A stretch of 64,000 nt of DNA. It comes from Spirosomataceae bacterium TFI 002. GTDB taxonomy: Bacteria; Bacteroidota; Bacteroidia; Cytophagales; Spirosomataceae. Positions 34,558 through 44,269 of the stretch are shown here, in pieces; the first letter of the stretch is position 1; each line of letters begins with the position of its first letter. The DNA is taken from the NCBI GenBank assembly GCA_900230115.1, contig LT907983.1, positions 3,363,001-3,427,000 on the forward strand, in the 5' to 3' direction. The notes below the pieces were generated by a model. It made no database searches. It worked only from the letters and a program-made list of their open reading frames with translations, and was not told the DNA's origin. The translations under genes and the position numbers were made by a program.

Positions 34558-37500
34558 GTGAAAGTAATTCAATCTTGGTTAAAATTGATCTCTTTGGTTT
34601 TAATCAATATTCAACTTATTTCTTGTAATACAGTGGATGATTCAAAGATGTTTTCTTTGCTCCCAAGTAGCCATACAGGCATTAAGTTTAAAAACCTTAT
34701 TCAAGAAACTCCTGAGTTTAATATCCTGACTTACGGCTATTTGTACAATGGCGGTGGGGTTTCCATTGGCGACATTAACAATGATGGCCTACAAGATATT
34801 TACTTCACAGGTAGTATGGTTGGTAGTAGACTTTACTTAAATAAGGGCGATTTAAAGTTTGAAGAAATTGCTCAAAGTGCTGGCGTATTTGCTGAAGGTT
34901 TCTGGAATACCGGAACCACAATGGCTGATGTGAATGGAGATGGATTATTAGATATTTATGTTTGTAGGTCAGCAGCGAAAGACGATTTTAAGCGTAAGAA
35001 TTTATTATTTATTAATAACGGCGACCTAACTTTTACTGAAAAGGCCGCCGAATTCGGAATAGATGACAACGGCTACTCTACACAAGGTGCATTTTTCGAT
35101 TACGACAGAGATGGAGACCTAGATTTATATGTTTTGAATCATTCTATTCAAGAGTATGCTAGTTTTAGATCAGTAAGTGGTGGATTGAAAAGCCAACGAG
35201 ATCCAAGTTTTGAAGATAGATTGTATAGAAATGACAACGGGAAATTTACAGTAGTCAACGACGAAGCTGGACTTACATCAAATGTTTTAGGATTTGGTTT
35301 AGGCATTTCTGTTTCTGATATCAATAATGATGGTTGGTCAGATATTTATATTTCAAATGACTTTAATGAGCAAGATTACTTATACATTAATAAGAAAGAC
35401 GGCACTTTTACAGAGAATTTAGCGGGCTATATTGGACATACATCTCATTTCTCAATGGGTTCAGATATTGCGGATATCAACAATGATGGCTTTACAGACA
35501 TCATGACATTAGATATGTTGCCAGAAGGAAATGTAAGGCAAAAAATGGTCTCAGGTCCAGATAATTACGATAAGTATCAGTTGCTCGTTAAAAACGGATT
35601 TTACGAGCAGAGTATGAGAAATATGCTGCATTTGAACAATGCAGGAAAGTCGTTTTCGGAGATTGGGCAATTTGCCGGTGTATATGGAACAGACTGGAGC
35701 TGGTCGACTTTGTTCTGTGATTTGGATAATGATGGCTTTAAGGATTTGTATATCACCAATGGCGTTAAGAAGGACTATACAAATATGGACTTTATGAATT
35801 TTGCTGTTCAAGAAAAGCTGAATGAAAATAAGTCGGGAGTTCAAATGTCGATTGATAAATTGCTCGAAAATATTCCTGGGTCTCTCGTTGAAAATTATAC
35901 CTATCGTAATAATGGTAACCTTACTTTTTCTAAAGTAAACGAAGATTGGGGATTAAATGAAAAATCTCTTTCCAACGGAGCGGCCTATGCCGATTTAGAC
36001 AATGATGGTGACTTAGATTTGGTTGTTAACAATACGGAATCCGAAGCTTTTGTTTACCGAAATAACAGTGAAATTCATTCAAAGAACAAATTCTTGAAAG
36101 TAAAATTGATTGGGACAGGAATGAATACTTTTGGAATTGGTTCAAAAGTAATTCTGACAATTGGTGACAAGAAAATTGCTCAAGAATTAATGCCAACTAG
36201 AGGTTTTGAGTCTTCAGTTTCTAGCGATTTAGTTTTTGGACTTGGAACTTCGGACATAGTGGAAGAATTAAAGGTGATTTGGCCGGATGGTAAGGTTCAA
36301 GCCTTAAAAAACATAAAGCCTAATCAGACCATTTCATTTAATCAATATGATAGTAAAATTGAAGAAACGAGGGAATTGAATAAGGTTACACCTATTTTTA
36401 GTGAATATCAGGCCGTAGGCTTAAGTGCTTTTGAACATAATGAAAACGAATTTATAGACTTTTATAGAGAGTTGTTATTACCTCACAAGCTTTCTACTCA
36501 AGGGCCTAAAATCGCAGTTGCGGATATCAATAATGATGGCCTTGAGGATGTTTTTGTAGGAGGTGCAAAAGGTCAGTCAGGGGAATTATTTTTTCAAACA
36601 AGGAATGGAAGTTTCATGATTCAGAGTAATTCTTATTTTATCATTGATAAAAACAGTGAAGATATTGGAGTGTTGTTTTTTGATGCTGATGGCGATAGAG
36701 ATCAAGACTTATATGTAATAAGTGGAGGGAACGAATCTGAAGCTAATTCTCCCGAAATTCAGGATCGATTATATATTAATGACGGTAAAGGGAATTTTCA
36801 AAAAAATGTAGCCGCCCTACCTCAAATGTCGTCTAGTGGTTCATGCGTGAAAGCAGGTGATTTTGATTCGGACGGTCACTTAGATTTGTTTGTAGGTGGA
36901 AGGCTTATGCCAGGGAAGTATCCTAGGCCTTCAGCAAGTTATGTGCTCCAAAATGATGGAAAAGGAAACTTTAAAAATGTATCCTCCACAATTCTTCCTG
37001 ATGCTAAACAACTGGGAATGGTTACAGATGCTACATGGACAGACTTTAATGGTGATGGGAAACAGGATCTTATTGTTGTTGGGGAGTTTATGGCTATTCA
37101 AGCATTCGAGAACAAAGGCGGAGTTTTAAAAAGGGTTGCTGATAATTCTGGTTTGGAGAACACTGAAGGATGGTGGAATAGCATAAAATCGGGAGATTTT
37201 GACAACGATGGTGACATGGATTATATCCTTGGAAATTTTGGATTGAATTCGCAATTAAAAGCTTCGGTGAAAGAACCCATTACCTTGATTGCAAAAGACT
37301 TCGATGGCAATGGCACCCTAGATCCAATTTTGTGCTCCTATAATATGGGTGAAAGCTATCCTGTGTTTTCAAAAGATGACATGTCAAACCAATTGACATT
37401 TTTGAAATCAAAATATGTGAGTTACAGTGAATTCGCAGATAAAAGAATTACAGATATGTTTTCTGCAAGCGATTTGAAAGACGCTATTCAACTAAAGGCA

Positions 37501-37878
37501 AATACGCTAGCTTCGGGATATCTTGAAAATCTTGGAAATAATAAGTTTAAGCTACATGAGTTGCCATTCTTGTCTCAGATAGCTCCAGTTTATGGAATTA
37601 GTATCCAAGACTTTAATAATGATAAAAACTTGGATGTGATTTTGGCTGGGAATTTTTATGGAACACGTGTCAAGTACGGCAGATATGATGCTAGTAAAGG
37701 AACGGTGTTACTTGGAAATGGAAAAGGTCAGTTTAATGCTTTGAGTAATATTGAAAGTGGGATTGATCTTCAGGGAGAAATGAGAGATATCAATTCTGTT
37801 AAAACCGTAGGAGGTAAACGAATTCTTATTTTTGCTAGAAACAATGGTCCATTAAAAACATATGTTATTGGAAATTGA
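34558..37878 (+). CDS. VCBS/FG-GAP repeat lipoprotein with ASPIC/UnbV domain (CRTAC1-like)
   Basis: The 1106-residue protein starts with GTG and has a lipoprotein signal (SLVLINIQLISC). Two sets of FG-GAP/VCBS repeats flank a central ASPIC/UnbV domain at about residues 509-597 (LKVKLIGTG, IWPDGKVQAL). I count about 14 calcium-loop motifs of the form DxNxDGxxD, such as DINNDGLQD, DVNGDGLLD, DYDRDGDLD, DLDNDGDLD and DFDNDGDMD. These suggest one or two calcium-stabilised beta-propellers on the cell surface. Proteins of this type are often encoded beside SusC/SusD genes. Their role is not established; binding of glycan, protein or cell surface is inferred. No catalytic motif is recognised. Confidence 0.88.
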   Translation: MKVIQSWLKLISLVLINIQLISCNTVDDSKMFSLLPSSHTGIKFKNLIQETPEFNILTYGYLYNGGGVSIGDINNDGLQDIYFTGSMVGSRLYLNKGDLKFEEIAQSAGVFAEGFWNTGTTMADVNGDGLLDIYVCRSAAKDDFKRKNLLFINNGDLTFTEKAAEFGIDDNGYSTQGAFFDYDRDGDLDLYVLNHSIQEYASFRSVSGGLKSQRDPSFEDRLYRNDNGKFTVVNDEAGLTSNVLGFGLGISVSDINNDGWSDIYISNDFNEQDYLYINKKDGTFTENLAGYIGHTSHFSMGSDIADINNDGFTDIMTLDMLPEGNVRQKMVSGPDNYDKYQLLVKNGFYEQSMRNMLHLNNAGKSFSEIGQFAGVYGTDWSWSTLFCDLDNDGFKDLYITNGVKKDYTNMDFMNFAVQEKLNENKSGVQMSIDKLLENIPGSLVENYTYRNNGNLTFSKVNEDWGLNEKSLSNGAAYADLDNDGDLDLVVNNTESEAFVYRNNSEIHSKNKFLKVKLIGTGMNTFGIGSKVILTIGDKKIAQELMPTRGFESSVSSDLVFGLGTSDIVEELKVIWPDGKVQALKNIKPNQTISFNQYDSKIEETRELNKVTPIFSEYQAVGLSAFEHNENEFIDFYRELLLPHKLSTQGPKIAVADINNDGLEDVFVGGAKGQSGELFFQTRNGSFMIQSNSYFIIDKNSEDIGVLFFDADGDRDQDLYVISGGNESEANSPEIQDRLYINDGKGNFQKNVAALPQMSSSGSCVKAGDFDSDGHLDLFVGGRLMPGKYPRPSASYVLQNDGKGNFKNVSSTILPDAKQLGMVTDATWTDFNGDGKQDLIVVGEFMAIQAFENKGGVLKRVADNSGLENTEGWWNSIKSGDFDNDGDMDYILGNFGLNSQLKASVKEPITLIAKDFDGNGTLDPILCSYNMGESYPVFSKDDMSNQLTFLKSKYVSYSEFADKRITDMFSASDLKDAIQLKANTLASGYLENLGNNKFKLHELPFLSQIAPVYGISIQDFNNDKNLDVILAGNFYGTRVKYGRYDASKGTVLLGNGKGQFNALSNIESGIDLQGEMRDINSVKTVGGKRILIFARNNGPLKTYVIGN

Positions 37879-37933
37879 ACCATTCCTTAATGGCTGTGCA
37901 CATGATAATTAATACTTAAAACAAAGCTTTTAC

Positions 37934-40804
37934 ATGAAATCTCTATTGATTTTAGTTTTCCTTACTTGCTTTTCGGCTAGTTCAATTGCTCAATCATTGC
38001 TCTCTGATACCAAAAGAACAATGCTTACTTATGGCTTCTCCGACCCAGACCCTGTGGCGAAGCCCGGACGGATTTACCCATATTTTAGATTTGACGGATA
38101 TACGGATAAGGGTGTTCAAAAGAAATGGCAATTCATTGACTTAGAAAATGACTATATCAAAGTGTCAATTACCCCCGAAATAGGCGGTAAAGTATGGGGT
38201 GCTATAGAAAAGTCAACTGGTTTTCCATTTGTTTACTTCAATAATGTGGTCAAGTTTCGAGATGTTGCCATGCGAGGTGCATGGACTTCTGGTGGTATTG
38301 AAATGAATTTTGGAGATATAGGGCATGACCCTACAGTTTCTAACCCAGTAGACTATTTAACTCGTACAAATAAGGATGGAAGCATCAGTTGTTTTGTTGG
38401 TTCATATGATTGGGCTTCTCGTACTCGGTGGATGGTTGAGGTTAATTTACCCAAAAATGAGGCTTTATTCACTACAAAGAGCAAGTGGTTTAATGCTAGT
38501 TCTATTGAGCAAACTTATTATCATTGGATGAATGCAGGTTTCAAAGCTGATGGAGATTTAGAATTGGCATTTCCAGGAACTGGTTATATAGGACATAATG
38601 GCGATTTACACTCTTGGCCAAAAAATAAAGAAGGTAGAGACATTAAGTTTTATAAAAAAAATGATTTCGGTTCCTATAAATCGTACCATGTTTTAGGAGA
38701 AGAGGCCGATTTCTTTGGTGGATATTGGCATAAAGACAACATTGGTTTTGTTCACTATTCGCCATATTATGAGAAATTGGGAAAGAAAGTATGGATATGG
38801 GGTTTGTCTCAAGAAGGCATGATTTGGGAAGATTTACTCACAGATTCTGATGGGCAATATGTAGAACTACAATCGGGTAGATTATTTAACCAAGCTGCTG
38901 GAGATAGTAAAAATAGTCCTTACAAGCATGTTTCTTTTGAGCCATATGCAACAGACCAATGGACTGAATCTTGGTTTCCAGTAAAAGAAATTGGAGGAAT
39001 TACTGAAGCAAAAGATTGGGGTGCGAGTAATATAAAACTCGAGAATACCGTATTGAAAATTAGCTTAACCGCAGTAAAGACGATATCAAAGACACTAAGA
39101 ATTGAGAATGGAGGAAAAGAAAGCAAGTTAAAAGTAAACTTAAAGCCTTTAGAGGTTTTTAATCATAACCTTGAAACGAAAACGGGTAGTGAAATATCCG
39201 TTTGGCTAGATGGACAATTACTTTTTAATAATGGACACAAAAAGAGTTCGAGCATAGCAAGACCTCTAGAAGGCCCTTCGGATTTTGATTGGAAAAGTGA
39301 ATACGGACTATTTTTGGATGCTCAAAGTTTTTACAATCAGCGACAATTTAAAGATGCACAGCCCAAGTTGTCGGAGTTGTTGAAGCTAAATCAATACCAC
39401 GTACCAGCATTGGGGCTCATGGCTCAATTAATGTACCGTAATGCGAATTTTTTGGAAGCAACTAATTATGCCAAGAAAGCACTTTCGATTAACACTTATG
39501 ATGGGTTGGCTAATTACATTCTTGGTTTAGCTCAATTTAGACTAGGTAACTATGCTGCCTCGTCTGAGGCTTTCTCTGTGGCAGTTTTATCATCTCAATA
39601 CAAATCGGCAGCATTTACCGAACTTGGAAAAATTCGTATACTACGAAACGACTTAGAACTTGTTGGAAGCTTGGCAAATCAAGCTTTGGAATCCAATTCA
39701 AATAATGAGCATGCAATACATTTAAAGGCTGTTTTCTTAAGAATAACCGAACAAAAAGAATTGGCTTTGAGTCTTGTTGACGAAATACTTGAAACAGACC
39801 CACTAGATCATTTTGTAAGATTCGAAAAATACCTTTTAACCCGAAATAAAGAAGATTTAGAAAGCTTTAAATCGAATATAAAAAACGAATTGCCACATGA
39901 GAATTACATTGAAATGGCAATTTGGTACAATGATATTGGGCAAAAAGAAAGTGCTATAGAGCTTTTAAGAAACGCTCCAAGACACGCAATGGTTAGTTTT
40001 TGGCTAAATGAGATTATGCCTAATGGGGAAAGCCTAAAGGATGCAATGGAGCAATCACCTTATTTGGTATTTCCGTTTCGTATAGAAGAAGAAGCCTTAT
40101 TTAAAAAATTGCTCAATGAATCGAATTCGTGGAAAGTTAACTACTATTACGGCTTATTGCTGTGGCAATGGGATAGAATTGAAGAAGCTAAAGTGCAATT
40201 TGAGAAATGCGGAAATCGACCGGATTTCTATCCCTTTTACTTGGCAAAAGCTCAGCTTTACGAAACAAATGAGGAGCTGAAAGAAAAAGCTCTTGTTAAA
40301 GCATTGGAGCTTGCACCCAATAATTGGCGTGTTGTGAAAGAAATTTCCTCGTTTTATCAATCTAAGAAAGAGTTGAAAAAAGCTTTGTCTTATATTGAAA
40401 ACTTCAAGGTTGAGGAAGTTCATGAGAAGTACATCCTGGGCCAGCAAAAGGCTGAGATTTTAGCTGAAATGGGACGATATGCGGAAACTGTTACTTTCAT
40501 GCAAACACTAAATATGTTACCTAATGAAGGTGCAAGAGGTGCACATTCGCTATTTCGTTCATCCTGCTTGAATCAGGCAGTTGTACTTTTAAATGGTAAG
40601 GAATTCAAAAAAGCTTTGACTTTTCTTGATTTGGCAGAAACTTGGCCTCAAAACCTCGGAAGCGGTGAGCCATATGAACCTGATAATAGGTTGAGTACTG
40701 CTCTCAAGAAATATGCAACTGACAAAACTCCTCCGAGTATTGATTCTTTTAAGAAAAAATTGAGCAAAGGTGATCAGGTTATTTTGGAAAAGTTAAAGCT
40801 TTGA
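37934..40804 (+). CDS. DUF5107 and tetratricopeptide-repeat exported protein
   Basis: The 956-residue product has a signal peptide (ending SSIAQ). The N-terminal half, about residues 40-340, matches DUF5107. It includes VSITPEIGGKVWGA, GGIEMNFGDIGHDP, SYDWASRTRW and SFEPYATDQWTESWFPVKE, which recall the galactose-mutarotase-like sandwich of sugar-acting enzymes. The C-terminal half, from about 455 to the end, is built of TPR helices (FKDAQPKLSELLKLN, YDGLANYILGLAQFRLGNYA). It starts 55 bases after the VCBS-ASPIC gene and is probably co-transcribed with it. It may be an uncharacterised carbohydrate-active or carbohydrate-binding protein of this locus. That is inference; no catalytic acid has been assigned. 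Confidence 0.82.
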   Translation: MKSLLILVFLTCFSASSIAQSLLSDTKRTMLTYGFSDPDPVAKPGRIYPYFRFDGYTDKGVQKKWQFIDLENDYIKVSITPEIGGKVWGAIEKSTGFPFVYFNNVVKFRDVAMRGAWTSGGIEMNFGDIGHDPTVSNPVDYLTRTNKDGSISCFVGSYDWASRTRWMVEVNLPKNEALFTTKSKWFNASSIEQTYYHWMNAGFKADGDLELAFPGTGYIGHNGDLHSWPKNKEGRDIKFYKKNDFGSYKSYHVLGEEADFFGGYWHKDNIGFVHYSPYYEKLGKKVWIWGLSQEGMIWEDLLTDSDGQYVELQSGRLFNQAAGDSKNSPYKHVSFEPYATDQWTESWFPVKEIGGITEAKDWGASNIKLENTVLKISLTAVKTISKTLRIENGGKESKLKVNLKPLEVFNHNLETKTGSEISVWLDGQLLFNNGHKKSSSIARPLEGPSDFDWKSEYGLFLDAQSFYNQRQFKDAQPKLSELLKLNQYHVPALGLMAQLMYRNANFLEATNYAKKALSINTYDGLANYILGLAQFRLGNYAASSEAFSVAVLSSQYKSAAFTELGKIRILRNDLELVGSLANQALESNSNNEHAIHLKAVFLRITEQKELALSLVDEILETDPLDHFVRFEKYLLTRNKEDLESFKSNIKNELPHENYIEMAIWYNDIGQKESAIELLRNAPRHAMVSFWLNEIMPNGESLKDAMEQSPYLVFPFRIEEEALFKKLLNESNSWKVNYYYGLLLWQWDRIEEAKVQFEKCGNRPDFYPFYLAKAQLYETNEELKEKALVKALELAPNNWRVVKEISSFYQSKKELKKALSYIENFKVEEVHEKYILGQQKAEILAEMGRYAETVTFMQTLNMLPNEGARGAHSLFRSSCLNQAVVLLNGKEFKKALTFLDLAETWPQNLGSGEPYEPDNRLSTALKKYATDKTPPSIDSFKKKLSKGDQVILEKLKL

Positions 40805-41118
40805 TTATAAGTCTCTACAGTTAAATTCTTGCTCTTTTCTTCGAAATAATTTGGTTCAAGTTCAATCAATTGATCTGTGTTGATTCTTTATTTTTATTGT
40901 AGTATTTGGGCCAAAATTACTCTTGGCTAATTTCTAGTGTTCCTTTTAAAATATGTACTCATACACTTTTTAGATGGATTTTTAGCATAATCTTGAATAT
41001 AATTAATCATATTAAAACTATTAAGAAATTGATAGGTCACTTATTGTTAAAGACAATCCCGAACTCTATATTTACTGTTTAAAAACGCAAATAATTTTCT
41101 CAACCTAAACTTTCGATA
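40805..41118. other. Intergenic region before susC3
   Basis: This 314-base, AT-rich stretch has no credible gene. A ten-base palindrome ATCAATTGAT lies at 40865-40874. No exact TAnnTTTG -7 motif and no terminator hairpin could be found. The promoter of the third susC operon should lie here but cannot be pinned down. Confidence 0.5.
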
Positions 41119-44100
41119 ATGTTTAAAAAACTATTATTACTACTATTTGCATTTAGTATGGTGCAGGGTTCGCTCTATGCACAACTAAAGGTAAGTGGTA
41201 AGGTCACGGACAACACCAATGTTGGAATTCCTGGTGTTAGTATAGTGGTAAAGGGTACCGCTGTTGGAACCTCCACAGATGTGAATGGGGACTATTCGGT
41301 TGCCGTTCCTAAGGAGGGTGTTTCTATCATCTTTAGTTACGTAGGATTAGTTAGCCAAGAAATAACAATTGGAAACAAATCCACCATTAATGTAACACTT
41401 CTAGAAGACGAAAAACTTTTGAATGAAGTGGTGGTAGTGGGTTATGGACAAATGAAGCGAGCAGACTTAACAAGTGCTCAAACCTCCATCTCGTCTAAGG
41501 ATATTGAAAAAACAATCAATACAACCATTGAGCAAGCCATTCAGGGTAGGTCAGCTGGTGTGTATGTAACTCAAAACTCAGGACAGCCTGGAGGTGGGAT
41601 ATCCGTGAATATTAGGGGGGTGAACTCAATTAACGGTACAAACGAGCCTTTATACGTTATTGACGGAATTCAAATTCCTGGTCAAACTGCCTCTTTCGGG
41701 AGCAATAGTTCTTCCAATCCACTTGCAGGTTTAAATCCTTCGGATATTGAGTCTATTGAGGTTCTTCAAGGGCCATCTGCTACGGCGATTTATGGTTCTA
41801 GAGCAACGAATGGAGTATTACTTATTACTACAAAGAAAGGAAAATCAGGCGAAGCGAAGATTACTTACGGCTTACAGTATAGTATTCAAACACCTCCAAA
41901 ACCACTTCAGGTAATGAACTTGCAGGAGTATGCCTCTATGAACCGAGATTATCATGACATTGCTGGTGGTAGAACTCCTTTAGAGTTTTTGGACCCTTCG
42001 CTACTATCTGGTGGTACAAACTGGCAAAGTGCATTGTTTAATGATGCTGCTATGTTGAAAAATCAATTGAGTGTAAGTGGTGGTACTGAAAAAAGTACCT
42101 ATTACTTATCTGGAGAATACCTGAATCAAGAAGGTATAGCTATAGGTTCAGGATTTGATCGTTTTGGTTTTAGAATGAATGTAGAAAACAAACCAAGGAA
42201 ATGGGCTACGCTTGGGGCTAATCTTGCATTTAATCAAACAGATGAGCAACTAACTACTAGTAATGAGAATATTATTTCTAATGCCCTACAGCTTTCACCA
42301 CAAATTCCAGTAAAAAATATTGATGGATCATGGGGTGGTGGAGACGATACCAATGGTGCCAATATTTATACACCAGTAAATCCTATTGCGATAGCTACAC
42401 TTACTAAAAACAACAATGTTAGAAGACAGTTTTTGGGTGGAGTGAATCTAGGAATCGATATTGTAGAAGGTTTACAATTCAGAACTAGCTTTAATACTAA
42501 TGTTGGTTTTGGTAACTCACAATATTATGTACCTACTTATAAAATTGGCTGGGCTGAGAACGTATCTGCGAGGTTAAATGATGCAACGAGCATCAATACT
42601 TACTGGAACTTCAACCAATTAATTGATTACAACAAAAGCTTTGGTTCTCATAGCATAGGAGCAATGATTAGTCACGAGTCACAAGCTTCATCTTGGAAAA
42701 ACGTGAGTTCTGCACGTATGGGTTTCTTGACCAATGACGTTTTGGACCTTAATGCTGGTGACGCACTTACAGCAAGCAACTCAGGAGGTTCTGGACTTTG
42801 GGCAATGGAGTCATACTTGAGTAGAGTAAATTACAATTATGATGATAGATACATCGTAATGGGAACTGTACGATGGGATGGTTCTTCTAACTTTGGAGAT
42901 AATAATAAGTGGGGGATGTTCCCTTCTGTTTCGGCGGCTTGGAGAATATCTGAAGAAGCATTCTTTAGCAGTAACTTCATCAATGATTTGAAATTAAGGA
43001 TTGAAACTGGTTTAACAGGAAACCAAGGTGGTGGTGGAATTTATTCGCCATTGGGAACTGCACCAACACCAACTTCTACTGGATTTTTGCCAACAAGGTA
43101 TAGTAACCAGGACTTGAAGTGGGAGTCTACAAGAACAGATAACATAGGATTAAATGTTTCTATGTTTAGCAACAAGGTTCAATTTGAGTTTGATTATTAC
43201 ATTAAGAATACTGACAACCTAATCATGGATCAGCCATTGCCTTGGTATATGGGTACAAATGGTACTGGGTCAGTGGGAGCACCTGTTGTAAATATTGGAG
43301 CACTTCAAAACAAAGGTTTTGGTTTTACAATCAACACTGTTAATATTGATAAAGGAGGCTTCAAATGGGGTTCTAACTTCAATATTTCTAGTTTCAAAAC
43401 GACTATTAAAAGATTTTATTCAGAGAATGCATTTGTGGATAGAACTTCTTGGTGGTTACAAGACTGGACCCAGAGAGCTGCTGTTGGCTCTGCTCCATGG
43501 TTATTCAGAGGATATGAGGAAGAAGGAATTTTCCAATCTTTGGAAGAAATCGAAAATTCTGCATTGCCAGTAGATAATCAAGGTAATGAGCTAGCTATTG
43601 CACCAAACTCAATTTGGGTTGGGGACGTAAAATACAAGGATATTAATGGTGACGGCGTAATTACTGAAGCTGATATTACGAATATTGGAAACCCTTGGCC
43701 AAAGCTTTTTGCAGGTTTAACTAATACTTTCTCGTATAAGGGTTTTGACTTAAGTCTATTGTTTACGAGTACTTATGGAAACGAAATCTACAATCATTTG
43801 GCTAAGGTAAATAGTAACCCTAACCAAATTAACTTAAGTAGAAACATGTTAATTAATGCCATAAACTATGCAAGACCAATCGAGAACGAAGAAGGTCAAG
43901 TAGTTCTTGAAAACCCTGGTACTGATGTGCCAAGAATTTCGAGCGGTGATGCCAATGGAAACTTTAGCCGACATACTAGTAAGTGGGTAGAAGACGGTTC
44001 TTTTGTTCGTCTTAAGAATGTCTCTCTTACTTATAATGTGCCAAGTGCCTTAATGAGTAAGCAAAAAATTCTAAAAGGTGCCCGTATAACTGTTAGTGGT

Positions 44101-44259
44101 CAAAACGTACTCACTTTCACTAAGTATACTGGTTTTGATCCAGAAGTAGGAGCTTATGTGTCGAGAGATGCTAGTCCTACTAACCAAGCCATTGGTTTAG
44201 ATTATGGTAGATATCCATTGACTCCTGTTTACTCTTTTAACCTAGGATTAGACTTTTAA
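41119..44259 (+). CDS. SusC/RagA family TonB-linked outer-membrane transporter 3
   Basis: The 1046-residue protein has a signal peptide (ending SLYAQ), a carboxypeptidase-regulatory-like domain at about 23-105 (SGKVTDNTNVGIPGVSIVVK), a plug (LYVIDGIQIPGQ, TAIYGSRATNGVLLITTKKG) and a barrel ending in SFNLGLDF. Near residue 840 a calcium-type loop DINGDGVITEADI is present, as in many SusC proteins. Its operon continues with a classical SusD, two surface glycan-binding proteins and a sugar permease. That makes this the clearest polysaccharide-type uptake system in the window. Confidence 0.95.
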   Translation: MFKKLLLLLFAFSMVQGSLYAQLKVSGKVTDNTNVGIPGVSIVVKGTAVGTSTDVNGDYSVAVPKEGVSIIFSYVGLVSQEITIGNKSTINVTLLEDEKLLNEVVVVGYGQMKRADLTSAQTSISSKDIEKTINTTIEQAIQGRSAGVYVTQNSGQPGGGISVNIRGVNSINGTNEPLYVIDGIQIPGQTASFGSNSSSNPLAGLNPSDIESIEVLQGPSATAIYGSRATNGVLLITTKKGKSGEAKITYGLQYSIQTPPKPLQVMNLQEYASMNRDYHDIAGGRTPLEFLDPSLLSGGTNWQSALFNDAAMLKNQLSVSGGTEKSTYYLSGEYLNQEGIAIGSGFDRFGFRMNVENKPRKWATLGANLAFNQTDEQLTTSNENIISNALQLSPQIPVKNIDGSWGGGDDTNGANIYTPVNPIAIATLTKNNNVRRQFLGGVNLGIDIVEGLQFRTSFNTNVGFGNSQYYVPTYKIGWAENVSARLNDATSINTYWNFNQLIDYNKSFGSHSIGAMISHESQASSWKNVSSARMGFLTNDVLDLNAGDALTASNSGGSGLWAMESYLSRVNYNYDDRYIVMGTVRWDGSSNFGDNNKWGMFPSVSAAWRISEEAFFSSNFINDLKLRIETGLTGNQGGGGIYSPLGTAPTPTSTGFLPTRYSNQDLKWESTRTDNIGLNVSMFSNKVQFEFDYYIKNTDNLIMDQPLPWYMGTNGTGSVGAPVVNIGALQNKGFGFTINTVNIDKGGFKWGSNFNISSFKTTIKRFYSENAFVDRTSWWLQDWTQRAAVGSAPWLFRGYEEEGIFQSLEEIENSALPVDNQGNELAIAPNSIWVGDVKYKDINGDGVITEADITNIGNPWPKLFAGLTNTFSYKGFDLSLLFTSTYGNEIYNHLAKVNSNPNQINLSRNMLINAINYARPIENEEGQVVLENPGTDVPRISSGDANGNFSRHTSKWVEDGSFVRLKNVSLTYNVPSALMSKQKILKGARITVSGQNVLTFTKYTGFDPEVGAYVSRDASPTNQAIGLDYGRYPLTPVYSFNLGLDF

Positions 44260-44269
44260 TTTAAAGAAT

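Noticed and set aside
40805-41118. A riboswitch or leader RNA before susC3.
   Set aside because: No conserved riboswitch element or stable long hairpin was visible; only a short palindrome is present.
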